Shown in pieces: positions 16,857 to 25,830 of a stretch of 64,000 nt of DNA (positions within the stretch are counted from its first letter, which is position 1; each line of letters opens with the position of its first letter). Both the position numbers and the translations under genes were made by a program. The DNA is from Microbacterium sp. MYb62 (GTDB taxonomy: Bacteria; Actinomycetota; Actinomycetes; Actinomycetales; Microbacteriaceae), in contig NZ_PCOY01000001.1 of NCBI RefSeq assembly GCF_002979475.1, positions 434,001 to 498,000 of the forward strand, in the 5' to 3' direction. The notes under the pieces were generated by a model. It saw only the letters and a program-made list of their open reading frames with translations, had not been told where the DNA came from and did no database searches.

Positions 16857-17329
16857 GCCTGCGCCTGGGGGGCGCGGGGAGGCACCGGATAGCGACCGGC
16901 GATGACGATGCGGTTGAAGGCGTTGATGGAGACGCATGCCCAGCTCAGCGCGGCGTACTCCTTCTCGGTGAAGACGCTCCCGACGAGGTCGTACACCTCG
17001 TCGGAGACGCCATCCTCGGAGATGAAGGTGAACGCCTCCGCGAGTTCGAGTGCCGCGCGCTCCCGCTCGCTGAACACACCGCTCTCGCGCCAGGTCGGGA
17101 TCTGGGTGAGGGTGTCGGCGTCGACGCCGGCAGCGACCGCCCTGTCGACGTGGATCCGGGCGCAGTAAGCGCATCCGTTGAGCTGCGAGCAGTGGATCAT
17201 GACGATCTCCTTGAGACGATCGTCGATGCCGTTCGCGGCGCAGATCTGACCCACGGTCTTCGAGAACGCGTCCAGCGCCTGATATGCGGTCGGCTCGGTC
17301 TTGGACAGGTGCACGCGCGTCTCGCTCAT
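16853..17329 (-). CDS. AhpD/carboxymuconolactone decarboxylase-family protein
   Basis: 158 residues. The AhpD-like redox site is explicit: EIVMIHCSQLNGCAYC with Cys53-x2-Cys56 and His60 in ARIH. These proteins reduce peroxide-metabolism partners or act as alkylhydroperoxidase-like enzymes; this length matches single-domain members. The start is the ATG at 17329, giving the common N-terminus MSETRVHLSKTEPTAYQALDAF. It forms an overlapping pair with the downstream phosphatase. Confidence 0.88.
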   Translation of the reverse strand: MSETRVHLSKTEPTAYQALDAFSKTVGQICAANGIDDRLKEIVMIHCSQLNGCAYCARIHVDRAVAAGVDADTLTQIPTWRESGVFSERERAALELAEAFTFISEDGVSDEVYDLVGSVFTEKEYAALSWACVSINAFNRIVIAGRYPVPPRAPQAQA

Positions 17330-17500
17330 GAGTCCATGATATTCGGCCCACGCCGTGGAGACCCTCTGCAGCACGGGATCGTCCGAATGCAGATAGTCAG
17401 GCTGGATGGGTAACTTTCGGTCATAATGCGTGACGTAGGGACGCACTGGCTTGTCATAACGCTCCCGCATTTCCTCCGCCCCTCCGCAAGGGCGCAGAAT

Positions 17501-18427
17501 ATGGAGGTGGCGATCGACATCAGCGAGTTCAGTTATCTCCCCGCACAGGCCGATTCTCTCGGCGTCCCTCTCCCCGAGGTGGCGCGCCTGACCCTCCGCC
17601 TCGATGACGGTCGCACCCTGAGCGCCCTGCGGTTCGGCACCGAGGCTCCCCGTGTGACGCTGCTCCACGGGGCAGGCCTGAACGCCCACACCTGGGACAC
17701 CACGGCTCTCTCCCTCGCGCAGCCCCTGCTCGCGATCGATCTCGCGGGCCATGGCGACTCCTCGTGGCGCGACGACGCCGACTACACGCCGCGCACACTC
17801 GCCCGCGACGTCGCCGCCGCGCTCGACGCCTGGACGGCGCAGCCGCAGATCGTCGTCGGACAGTCGCTGGGCGGGCTCACCGGCGCCGCTCTCGCCGCCT
17901 CCCGACCCGACCTGGTGTCCGAGCTCATAGTCGTCGACATCACACCCGGCATCGACGTGACAGCCGGACCCGCCGCGCTACGCGAGTTCTATGCGGGCCC
18001 CACCGACTTCGCCTCCCGCGACGAACTCGTCGACAAGGCGATGTCGCTCGGTTTCGGCGGGACTCGTCCGGAGACCGAACGCGGCGTCTTCCTGAACACG
18101 CGCGTGCGTGCGGACGGCCGCGTGGAGTGGAAACACCATTTCGCGCACCTCGCCGCCCAGGCCCTCGCTGCGCACGACGCCGGATCCGCAGCCGCTCCGT
18201 CCGCGCTCCACGAGACGGGCTGGGACGACCTCGCGGCAGTCCGCTCCCCGATCACGCTCGTCCGCGCCGCGCGAGGGTTCGTCAGCGAGGCGGATGCCGC
18301 TGAGTTCCAGCGGCGCGTGCCCGCAGCGGACGTGATCGTCCTGGATGCGACCCACAACGTGCAGGAGACGGCGCCGGGCGCTCTGTCCACCCTCATCGGA
18401 TCGGCGGCGCCCGCTCGCGGAATATGA
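17501..18427 (+). CDS. Alpha/beta-hydrolase
   Basis: 308 residues. Oxyanion-hole phrase VTLLHGAGLNAHTWD, an acidic DLAGHGDSSWR turn, nucleophile elbow GQSLGG (Ser122), and a C-terminal His in LDATHNVQE. This is the layout of hydrolases of the homoserine-lactonase/haloalkane-dehalogenase-like superfamily. The substrate is unknown. The start is the ATG at 17501 behind AAGGG; an upstream in-frame start would add 25 residues unlike the family. It diverges from the AhpD gene across a 171-base gap, in which I see no clear regulatory element. Confidence 0.8.
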   Translation: MEVAIDISEFSYLPAQADSLGVPLPEVARLTLRLDDGRTLSALRFGTEAPRVTLLHGAGLNAHTWDTTALSLAQPLLAIDLAGHGDSSWRDDADYTPRTLARDVAAALDAWTAQPQIVVGQSLGGLTGAALAASRPDLVSELIVVDITPGIDVTAGPAALREFYAGPTDFASRDELVDKAMSLGFGGTRPETERGVFLNTRVRADGRVEWKHHFAHLAAQALAAHDAGSAAAPSALHETGWDDLAAVRSPITLVRAARGFVSEADAAEFQRRVPAADVIVLDATHNVQETAPGALSTLIGSAAPARGI

Positions 18428-18519
18428 CGTTCCGTTCCACATCCGACCCTCACCCGTTCCCGCATCCCTAGGCTCGATCCAACGGCACACAGCACCTGCC
18501 GCACCGAGAGGAAACGCCC

Positions 18520-20040
18520 ATGTTCCGACGCACCCGACGTCTCGCGCTGATATCCGCGCTCGCGGCCACCGCCGTGATCCTGAGCGCCTGCTCCGGCACT
18601 CCCGCGCAGGAGCCCACGAGCTCTCCTGGCACCCCCGACCCGGACGCGACGCTCCACGTCGGCCTCGTGCTCGAGCCGACCAACCTCGACATCCGGCACA
18701 CGAGCGGTGCGGCACTCGAGCAGATCCTCATCGACAACATCTATGAGGGTCTCGTCACCCGCACCCAGGACAACGAGATCGAGGGGCGTCTCGCCTCCGA
18801 CTATGAAGTCTCCTCCGACGGGCTCACCTACACCTTCACCGTGAACGACGGCGTCGTGTTCCACGACGGCACGCCGCTCACCTCCGCCGACGTCGTCTCG
18901 TCGTACGAGACCGTGCGCACCGACGCGACCGTGCAGGGCAACGCCGATTTCGCCGCTGTGACGTCGATCACGGCGCCGGATGCCACCACGGTCGAGATCG
19001 TGCTCTCGGAGCCCAACCAGAACTTCCTGTTCGCCCTGACCGGACCTGCGGGACTCGTGTTCAAGTCCGGCGACACGACCGACCTCAAGACCGCGGAGAA
19101 CGGCACCGGTCCGTTCACACTCACGCGCTGGAACAAGGGCAGCACCATCACTTTCGCCCGCAACGACGCCTATTGGGGCGAGCAGGCCGGCGTCGCGCAG
19201 GTGGAGTTCCAGTACATCCCCGACTTCACGGCCGGTGTCAACGCCGCACTGGCCGGAGACGTCGATGTCCTCACCGCGGTCGATCCGAACCTCGCCCCTC
19301 AGCTCGAGGACTCCGGCGACTTCGCCCTCACGACGGGCCGGACGACCGACAAAGCGACCCTGGCCTTCAACAACAAGAAGGCACCCCTCGACGACGTCCG
19401 CGTGCGCGAGGCCCTGCGACTCGCCATCGACCATGATGCCCTCATCGAGGCCGTCGGCGCCGGCACTGCACTGTACGGCCCGATCCCCGAGCTCGACCCC
19501 GGGTACGAGGACCTCTCCGACGTGATCTCCTACGACCCGGAGAAGGCGAAGGAGCTGCTCGCCGAAGCCGGCCAGGAGGATCTGGAGCTGACGCTGACGA
19601 TCCCCGCGTTCTACGGGACGACCGTGCCGAAGGTGCTGATCTCCGATTTCAAGAAGGTCGGCGTCGCGCTCGAGGTGAACTCGGTCGAGTTCCCGACCTG
19701 GCTCGAGGATGTCTACACCAACCACGACTACGACCTCAGCTTCGTGCTCCACGTCGAGCCGCGCGACTTCGGCAACTTCGCCGATCCCGAGTACTACTTC
19801 GGCTACGACAACGCCGAGGTCCAGGATCTCTACACGAAGGCACTGGCCGAGGTCGACCCGGACAAGTCCGCCGAGCTGCTCGCGCAGGCCGCGCGCATCG
19901 TCTCGGAGGACCACGCCGCCGACTGGCTGTACAACGGGGAGACCATCACCGCGGTGAGTCCGATCGTCGCGGGCTTCCCCGAGGACTCGATCAACTCCCG
20001 CATCAACCTCGCCGGCGTCACCGTCTCCGCTGAGAAGTAG
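18520..20040 (+). CDS. Dpp/Opp-type ABC transporter substrate-binding lipoprotein
   Basis: 506 residues (SBP family 5). A lipoprotein signal with lipobox ILSAC, the lipidated residue being Cys24, is followed by a Thr/Pro-rich linker. The body shows the family start LHVGLVLEPTNLDIRHT, then YTFTVNDGVVFHDGTPLTSADVV and NKKAPLDDVRVREALRLAIDH. It captures peptides, nickel chelates or similar solutes outside the membrane. It is first of five contiguous genes making a full importer; the ligand is not predictable from these motifs. Confidence 0.93.
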   Translation: MFRRTRRLALISALAATAVILSACSGTPAQEPTSSPGTPDPDATLHVGLVLEPTNLDIRHTSGAALEQILIDNIYEGLVTRTQDNEIEGRLASDYEVSSDGLTYTFTVNDGVVFHDGTPLTSADVVSSYETVRTDATVQGNADFAAVTSITAPDATTVEIVLSEPNQNFLFALTGPAGLVFKSGDTTDLKTAENGTGPFTLTRWNKGSTITFARNDAYWGEQAGVAQVEFQYIPDFTAGVNAALAGDVDVLTAVDPNLAPQLEDSGDFALTTGRTTDKATLAFNNKKAPLDDVRVREALRLAIDHDALIEAVGAGTALYGPIPELDPGYEDLSDVISYDPEKAKELLAEAGQEDLELTLTIPAFYGTTVPKVLISDFKKVGVALEVNSVEFPTWLEDVYTNHDYDLSFVLHVEPRDFGNFADPEYYFGYDNAEVQDLYTKALAEVDPDKSAELLAQAARIVSEDHAADWLYNGETITAVSPIVAGFPEDSINSRINLAGVTVSAEK

Positions 20041-20057
20041 CGAGCGGTCACCCCTTC

Positions 20058-21008
20058 GTGATCCGCTACGCGCTCGTCCGAGGGGCCCTGCTCATCGCGG
20101 GGCTCCTCGTGTCGAGCGTGCTCATCTTCCTGACGCTGCGTGTCTTCCCCGGTGATGTCGCTCAGCTCATCGCCGGCACGCAGGCCTCCCCCGCCGAAGT
20201 CGAGGCGCTGCGCGAATCCCTCGGACTGAATCGGCCGCTGTTCGCGCAGTACACCGACTGGATCGGCGGCATCTTCCGAGGGGATCTCGGGACATCGCTG
20301 CTCTCCGGGGCGTCCGTCAGCGAGGAGCTCTTCCTCAAGGCGCAGGTGACCGTCCCCCTGGGCGTCATGTCGCTCCTCATCGCGGTGCTCATCGCGGTGC
20401 CCTTCGGCATCCTCGCCGCGCTCCTGCGCAACCGCCGCGGCGGCACAGCGCTCAGCGTCGGCGCGCAGACACTGGCCGCGGTGCCCGTGGTGTGGGCCGG
20501 GATGATGCTGATCGTGGTGTTCTCGGTCTGGCTGGGGTGGCTTCCGCCGCAGGGCTTCCCGCGCACCGGGTGGTCGACCCCCGGCAGGGCGATCGAAGCG
20601 CTGCTGCTCCCCGCCCTCACGATCGGCATCGTCGAAGGCGCGATGCTGATGCGCTTCGTGCGCAGCGCGACTCTGCAGGCCGCGGGGCAGGACTTCGTCC
20701 GCACAGCCGCGGCGAAGGGGCTCACCCGCACGCGCGCGCTCATCCAGCACGGGATCCCCGCGGTCGGGCTGTCGATCATCACGGTGCTCGGGCTCCAGAT
20801 CGCCGGGATCATCGTCGGATCGGTCGTGATCGAGCAGCTCTTCACCCTCCCGGGGATCGGGCGGATGCTCGTCGCGGACGTCGGCACGCGCGACCTCATC
20901 AAGGTGCAGAGCGAGCTTCTGGTGCTGACGGGATTCGTCCTGGTCGTCGGTTTCCTGGTCGACCTGCTGCACCGCGCCATCGACCCTCGCCAGCGGGAGG
21001 CCGCATGA
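20058..21008 (+). CDS. Dpp/Opp-type ABC permease (DppB-like)
   Basis: 316 residues from a GTG 17 bases after the lipoprotein stop. An N-terminal helix is followed by a large loop with LRESLGLNRPLFAQYTDWIGGI, then the permease core with QDFVRTAAAKGLTRTRALIQHGIP, the EAA-type loop contacting the ATPases, and GSVVIEQLFTLPGIGRML, diagnostic of DppB/OppB. The stop overlaps the next gene's start. Confidence 0.94.
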   Translation: MIRYALVRGALLIAGLLVSSVLIFLTLRVFPGDVAQLIAGTQASPAEVEALRESLGLNRPLFAQYTDWIGGIFRGDLGTSLLSGASVSEELFLKAQVTVPLGVMSLLIAVLIAVPFGILAALLRNRRGGTALSVGAQTLAAVPVVWAGMMLIVVFSVWLGWLPPQGFPRTGWSTPGRAIEALLLPALTIGIVEGAMLMRFVRSATLQAAGQDFVRTAAAKGLTRTRALIQHGIPAVGLSIITVLGLQIAGIIVGSVVIEQLFTLPGIGRMLVADVGTRDLIKVQSELLVLTGFVLVVGFLVDLLHRAIDPRQREAA

Positions 21009-21874
21009 CTCCGCGCTGGCTCAGCCGACTCTGGGGCACGCCCACGGGGTGCTTCGGGATCATCGTCGTCCTCGTCATCGCCGCCACGGCGCTCGTCTCC
21101 CTCTTCTGGACGCCCTTCGACCCGCAGGCATCGGACATCGGCGAACGGTGGCTTCCGCCGAGCTGGCCGCACCTCCTCGGCACCGACGACACCGGCCGTG
21201 ACATCCTGAGCCTGCTCATGGCGGGGGCACGCACGACCGTCTTCGTGAGCGTCGGCGCCGGAATCGTGGCCACCCTGGTCGGCATCGCTCTCGCAGCCCT
21301 CGGCGCTCTCACCACACGCGGGGTGCGCGAGACCGTCGCGGTGCTGGTCGACATCCTGATCGCCTTCCCCGTGCTGCTGATCGCCATGATGATCTCGTCG
21401 GTGTGGGGAGGCTCACTGTGGGTGGTGATCTGGGCCGTGGGCATCGGCTTCGGCGTGAACATCGCCCGTGTCACGCGCCCCGAGCTCCGCCGGGTGCAGC
21501 AGAGCGACTTCGTGCTGGCGGCACGCGCCTCCGGCCTCACCCCGATGCAGAGCCTCGTGCGCCATCTGCTCCCGAACGTCGCCCCGGTCTTCATCGTGCA
21601 GCTGTCCTGGTCGATGGCCGTCGCCGTGCTCGCCGAGGCCGGCCTGTCGTACCTGGGCTTCGGTGCCTCGGTGGTCGAGCCGAGCTGGGGCCTGCTGCTC
21701 GCCGACCTCCAGCGCTACATCGGTGTGCATCCGCTGTCGGTGATCTGGCCCGGCCTCGCGATCACGATCACGGTGCTCGCGTTGAATCTCCTCGGTGACG
21801 GCCTGCGCGAGGCGACGGATCCGACTCTGCGTCACCGTGCCGCCGAGCTCCACACACCGGGGGTGGTCGCATGA
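21005..21874 (+). CDS. Dpp/Opp-type ABC permease (DppC-like)
   Basis: 289 residues, start in an ATGA overlap with the DppB-like stop. Family features are LLGTDDTGRDILSLLMAGARTTV near residue 60, the EAA-type loop DFVLAARASGLTPMQSLVRHLLPN, and AEAGLSYLGFGASVVEPSWGLLL. It forms the translocation pore with the preceding permease. The stop overlaps the following ATPase start. Confidence 0.94.
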   Translation: MTPRWLSRLWGTPTGCFGIIVVLVIAATALVSLFWTPFDPQASDIGERWLPPSWPHLLGTDDTGRDILSLLMAGARTTVFVSVGAGIVATLVGIALAALGALTTRGVRETVAVLVDILIAFPVLLIAMMISSVWGGSLWVVIWAVGIGFGVNIARVTRPELRRVQQSDFVLAARASGLTPMQSLVRHLLPNVAPVFIVQLSWSMAVAVLAEAGLSYLGFGASVVEPSWGLLLADLQRYIGVHPLSVIWPGLAITITVLALNLLGDGLREATDPTLRHRAAELHTPGVVA

Positions 21875-22662
21875 GTCTCTCCGTGCAGGATCTGGTGATC
21901 GAGATCGACGGACGGCGCGTCGTCGACGGCATCTCGTTCGAGGTACCGGACGGCGCGCGGCTCGGGCTGATCGGCGAGTCCGGCTCGGGCAAGTCGCTCA
22001 CCGCCCTCGCCGTGCTGGGGCTGCTCCCCGACGGCGCGACCGCGAGCGGGAGCATCCGCTGGAACGGCACCGAGCTGATCGGGATGCCGGACCGCGAGCT
22101 GGCCCGACTCCGTGGCGATGACATCGGCATCGTGTTCCAGGAGCCGCGGACCGCCTTGAATCCGATCAGAACGGTCGGCAGGCAGATCGCGGAGTCGATC
22201 CGCATCCACGAGGGGCTCGGCCGCCGCGAGGCCAGGGAACGAGCGATCGCGGAGGCTGCCCGCGTACGACTGCCCGATCCGGAGTCGATCGTGGATCGAT
22301 ACCCCCACCAGCTCTCCGGCGGCCAGCGGCAGCGCGTCGCGATCGCGATGGCGCTCGCCTGCCGGCCGCGCCTGCTCATCGCCGACGAGCCGACGACGGC
22401 TCTCGACGTCACGATCCAAGCCGAGATCCTCTCGCTGCTTCTCGCGCTCGTCGCCGACGAGGGCATGTCCCTGGTGTTCATCACCCACGATCTCGCCGTC
22501 CTGGCTCAGGTCGCGACCGAGGGCGTCGTGCTCGAACGCGGGCGGGTCGTGGAGGCGGCCCCTGTCTCGGCCCTCCTCTCGGCACCGACCTCCCCGATCA
22601 CCCAGGGCCTTCTGCGCGATGCGACGGCGACGCTGTGGCGCCCGGACGGCGGTGCCGCATGA
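21871..22662 (+). CDS. Dpp/Opp-type ABC ATPase (DppD-like)
   Basis: 263 residues. Walker A GESGSGKS with Lys41, Q-loop VFQEPRTALNP, signature LSGGQRQRVAIAMALA, Walker B LLIADEPTTALDV and H-loop FITHDLAV. The protein stops about 60 residues short of typical DppD, lacking most of the C-terminal extension that in some members carries an Fe-S or peptide-specific region. ATGA overlaps on both sides tie it to the operon. Confidence 0.93.
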   Translation: MSLSVQDLVIEIDGRRVVDGISFEVPDGARLGLIGESGSGKSLTALAVLGLLPDGATASGSIRWNGTELIGMPDRELARLRGDDIGIVFQEPRTALNPIRTVGRQIAESIRIHEGLGRREARERAIAEAARVRLPDPESIVDRYPHQLSGGQRQRVAIAMALACRPRLLIADEPTTALDVTIQAEILSLLLALVADEGMSLVFITHDLAVLAQVATEGVVLERGRVVEAAPVSALLSAPTSPITQGLLRDATATLWRPDGGAA

Positions 22663-23456
22663 CCCTCATCGAGGCTCGCGGGCTCGCTCGAGACTTCTTC
22701 ATGCCGAAGCGCTCGGCCTTCGAGCGCACCAGAACGCAGACAGCGCTCGCACCCACCGACCTCGACATCGTCGAGGGCTCGTCCGTGGGCGTCATCGGCG
22801 AGTCGGGTTCGGGGAAGTCCACGCTGGTGCGACTGCTGCTCGGGCTCGACCGACCGACATCCGGCACCGTGACCGTCGACGGCAGACGGGTGGATGCCGC
22901 GGCATCGGCGCGGTCGCTGCACTGGCTGCGACGGGAGACCGGCCTCGTCTTCCAGGACCCTTACGCCTCACTCGACCCCCGCATGACGGCAGGCCAGATC
23001 GTTCGGGAGCCGCTCTGGGCTCTCGACATCGACGGCGATCACCGTGCACGCGTCCGCGAGGTGCTCGCACAGGTCGGCTTGGAACCGGAGATGGGCGACC
23101 GTTACCCGCACGAGTTCTCGGGCGGACAACGGCAGCGGATCGCACTCGCACGGGCCATCGTGCATCGTCCGCGGATCCTGGTGGGCGATGAGCCGCTGTC
23201 GGCGCTGGATGTGACGGTGCGCGCGCAGATCCTGGACCTGCTCGTCGAGCTGCGACGGACGACCGACCTCACGCTCGTGCTCGTGTCGCACGACATCGGG
23301 GTGGTGCAGAATCTGTGTGACACCGTCGTCGTGATGAAGGACGGGCACATCGTCGAACGAGGAGCCACGAAGGACGTGCTCCTGCATCCGACGCAGGAGT
23401 ACACGAAGGCGCTGCTGGCGGCGATCCCGGTGATCCCCGCGGCTCCCGGTCGATGA
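22659..23456 (+). CDS. Dpp/Opp-type ABC ATPase (DppF-like)
   Basis: 265 residues from the ATG at 22659 in an ATGA overlap. Walker A GESGSGKST with Lys53, Q-loop VFQDPYASLDPRM (the DppF/OppF form), signature FSGGQRQRIALARA, Walker B ILVGDEPLSALDV, and the C-terminal LLHPTQEYTKALLAAIP. It closes the importer operon. A convergent GNAT gene begins its 3' end 61 bases away; no hairpin is obvious in that gap. Confidence 0.93.
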   Translation: MTLIEARGLARDFFMPKRSAFERTRTQTALAPTDLDIVEGSSVGVIGESGSGKSTLVRLLLGLDRPTSGTVTVDGRRVDAAASARSLHWLRRETGLVFQDPYASLDPRMTAGQIVREPLWALDIDGDHRARVREVLAQVGLEPEMGDRYPHEFSGGQRQRIALARAIVHRPRILVGDEPLSALDVTVRAQILDLLVELRRTTDLTLVLVSHDIGVVQNLCDTVVVMKDGHIVERGATKDVLLHPTQEYTKALLAAIPVIPAAPGR

Positions 23457-23517
23457 ACGAACGCCCGGGTGTCGTCTCCGCCGTCGAACGCGCGCCGGTG
23501 GGGCGAGACGCGCTTCC

Positions 23518-24132
23518 TCAGCGCCCGGGGCCGAAGAGCCTCCGCCGTCGTCCTGTGGGACGCAGCACGCGGCGCATGTAGACGGTGCCGAGATCGCGGC
23601 CGAACTTGTGCCCGACCCGGCCCATCCGCCCGGCCTCGACGAAACCGAGTTTCTCGTGCAGTCGGATCGAGGCCTCCGCGCCCTGATCACTGATCACCGC
23701 CACCATCTCCCGGAGGCCGATCTGCTCGCACGCGTCGATGAGCGCCCGCAGCAGCGCCGCTCCGAGCCCTTTCCCGCCGGCACCGGGCCCGAGATAGATC
23801 GAGTCCTCGACCGTGTACTTGTAGGCGTTCTTCCCCGCCCAGGGCTGCGCGAGCGCATACCCGATCACCACGCCTCCCGGCGAGACCGCGACGAGGAACG
23901 GCAACTCCAACCGGGTGAGCAGGGCGTACTTGTCCCGCCAGTACGGGATGCTGCTGCGACGCTCGTCGAGCGTCACGGCGGAATTGCTCACGAAGTGGTT
24001 GTAGATCTCGCGCACGTGAGGAAGGTCGGCGGGCCTGGCGGCGCGGATCGCGTAGGAGAAGACCTCGGGCGCGATCTGGGGGCGCAGATGGCGCGGCAGG
24101 ACGCGACGACGGTCCCCCGGCTCGAACTGCAT
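23518..24132 (-). CDS. GNAT-family N-acetyltransferase (Pat/Bar-like)
   Basis: 204 residues. After a short basic extension it reads YAIRAARPADLPHVREIYNHFVSNSAVTLDE, the pattern of the phosphinothricin/methionine-sulfoximine acetyltransferase subgroup. The acetyl-CoA loop is GPGAGGKGLGAALLRALID, then EASIRLHEKLGFVEAGRMGRVGHKFG. Substrate specificity is not established. It lies four bases after ung on the same strand. Confidence 0.85.
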   Translation of the reverse strand: MQFEPGDRRRVLPRHLRPQIAPEVFSYAIRAARPADLPHVREIYNHFVSNSAVTLDERRSSIPYWRDKYALLTRLELPFLVAVSPGGVVIGYALAQPWAGKNAYKYTVEDSIYLGPGAGGKGLGAALLRALIDACEQIGLREMVAVISDQGAEASIRLHEKLGFVEAGRMGRVGHKFGRDLGTVYMRRVLRPTGRRRRLFGPGR

Positions 24133-24136
24133 GGGT

Positions 24137-24850
24137 TCAGCTTAGGGACGGAGCGGCTTCGCCTTCCACCCGCCAGTCCACCGGATCCGCTCCCTGCTCC
24201 TCGAGGAGCAGGTTCGCCCGCGAGAAGGGGCGGGAGCCGAAGAACCCGCGACGTGCCGACAACGGCGATGGATGCGCCGAGGCGATCACCGGCGTCATGC
24301 CCAGCATCGGCTGCAGGTTCGCCGCGTCCCGTCCCCAGAGGATCGCGACGAGAGGCTGCTCGCGGGCGGCGAGCGTACGGATCGCCAGCTCCGTCACCGT
24401 CTCCCATCCCCAGCCTCGGTGCGAGGCGGCCTCGCCGGGACGCACCGTGAGCACGCGGTTGAGCAGGAGCACCCCCTGATCGCTCCACGCGGTGAGGTCG
24501 CCGTGCGGGGCGGGTGGGATGCCGAGATCGCTCTCGCGCTCCTTGTAGATGTTCGACAGGCTCCGCGGCAGGGGTCGCACCTCGCGGTCGACCGCGAACG
24601 ACAGCCCGATCGGGTGCCCCGGCGTCGGGTAGGGGTCCTGACCGGTGATCAGCACGCGCACGTCGGCCAGCGGCCTCTGGAACACCCTGAGCACGTTCTC
24701 ACCGGCCGGGAGATAACCGTTCCCGACATCGTGCTCCGCGCGCAGCCGCTCACCCAGTGCGGTGATCGTGTCCTGGGCTGGAGCCAGCGCCTCCGCCCAG
24801 CCGGGATCGATCCGTCCGTCGTCGGCGAGCTCGAAGAGGGTCGGCGCCAT
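24137..24850 (-). CDS. ung: Uracil-DNA glycosylase, family 1
   Basis: 237 residues. Water-activating motif [18 protein letters not shown] (Asp72), [15 protein letters not shown], the uracil-specificity Asn in [11 protein letters not shown], and DNA-intercalation loop [21 protein letters not shown]. It removes uracil from DNA to start base-excision repair. It begins two bases after the SDR stop and ends four bases before the GNAT start, so the three form one transcription unit. Confidence 0.97.
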   Translation of the reverse strand: MAPTLFELADDGRIDPGWAEALAPAQDTITALGERLRAEHDVGNGYLPAGENVLRVFQRPLADVRVLITGQDPYPTPGHPIGLSFAVDREVRPLPRSLSNIYKERESDLGIPPAPHGDLTAWSDQGVLLLNRVLTVRPGEAASHRGWGWETVTELAIRTLAAREQPLVAILWGRDAANLQPMLGMTPVIASAHPSPLSARRGFFGSRPFSRANLLLEEQGADPVDWRVEGEAAPSLS

Positions 24851-24852
24851 CG

Positions 24853-25635
24853 TCAGTCGATGGACCGCACACGCAGCGGGCCGCGAGCGAGCAGGTGCTG
24901 CGCCGACTGCGCCACCGGGCGCATCGTGATCAGGTCGAGGTTCACATGCCCGGGCGACTCCAGAGCGTAAGCGATCACGTCGGCGACATCGTCGGCCTGC
25001 AGCGGCGCGTCGACCCCCGAGTACACGGCCTCGGCCGCGACAGCATCGCCACCCAGGCGATTGAGCGTGAACTCCTCGGTGTGCACCATCCCGGGCGCGA
25101 CCTCGACGACACGGATCGGCTCGCCGTTGAGCTCCTGCCGGAGGACCTTGACCAGCATCCCCTCTGCGGCCTTCGCGGCGTTGTATCCCGCACCCCCGGC
25201 GTATGCCGTCTGCGCGGCCGTGGAGGTGACGAAGACGGTGTCGGCGTGGCCGTCCGCGGTCGCGGCGCGGCGCAGCAGCGGAAGCAGACCCGCGACGAGG
25301 CGCTGACTCGCCAGGACGTTCGCATCGAACATCCACTGCCAGTCCTCCACGGATGCATCCTCGATGCGATCGGTCCCCCTCGCGCCTCCGGCGACCTGCA
25401 CCAGCGCGTGCACCGGCCCGGACCTCGCGAGTTCGTCCACCAGCGATGCGACGGCCGCAGCATCCGTCAGGTCGCAGGCGATGGCCGAGGCTCCGGTCTC
25501 CGCGGCGAGCGCGGACAGCCGGTCTTCGCGTCGCGCCACCCCGACGACATCCCATCCTCGAGCACGGAGCGCACGCACCGTCGCCGCGCCGATGCCCGAG
25601 CTCGCACCTGTCACCACTGCACGCCTGTTCACCAT
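24853..25635 (-). CDS. Short-chain dehydrogenase/reductase
   Basis: 260 residues. NADP-binding motif TGASSGIG (residues 9-16), an [10 protein letters not shown] acidic loop, Ser138 in VFVTSTAAQ, and catalytic Tyr151-x3-Lys155. The C-terminal [14 protein letters not shown] is typical of YdfG/serine-dehydrogenase-like SDRs, which oxidise small hydroxy acids or reduce carbonyls. The physiological substrate is unknown. First gene of the SDR-ung-GNAT unit. Confidence 0.88.
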   Translation of the reverse strand: MVNRRAVVTGASSGIGAATVRALRARGWDVVGVARREDRLSALAAETGASAIACDLTDAAAVASLVDELARSGPVHALVQVAGGARGTDRIEDASVEDWQWMFDANVLASQRLVAGLLPLLRRAATADGHADTVFVTSTAAQTAYAGGAGYNAAKAAEGMLVKVLRQELNGEPIRVVEVAPGMVHTEEFTLNRLGGDAVAAEAVYSGVDAPLQADDVADVIAYALESPGHVNLDLITMRPVAQSAQHLLARGPLRVRSID

Positions 25636-25751
25636 GCCTCCACCGTACGGCGTTCTCCTCGGATCGCGGACTCCCCCACGGGGCTGTCGCAGATCGCTCA
25701 GCCGCGTGATTCCGGGCTTCCGCTGTGTTACGTCACATTTCCCATCTGTTG

Positions 25752-25778
25752 TTGACAAGCACCGATATTCCGTACTCT
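25752..25778 (+). promoter_or_regulatory. Candidate promoter of metY
   Basis: TTGACA at 25752 and TACTCT at 25773 (TANNNT form) with a 15-base gap, about 50 bases before the metY start. A partly symmetric TGTTACGTCACA lies about 20 bases upstream and could be an operator. I see no SAM-riboswitch fold in this 195-base gap. Confidence 0.35.
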
Positions 25779-25830
25779 CGCTGCAACGGCATCCGCCACC
25801 CGACCTTCCGACCACTCCTGGGGGAATCAC

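Noticed and set aside
25636..25830. SAM or other riboswitch before metY
   Set aside because: I found no SAM-I/II-like conserved core or strong stem set in the 195 bases; a protein-regulated promoter fits better.
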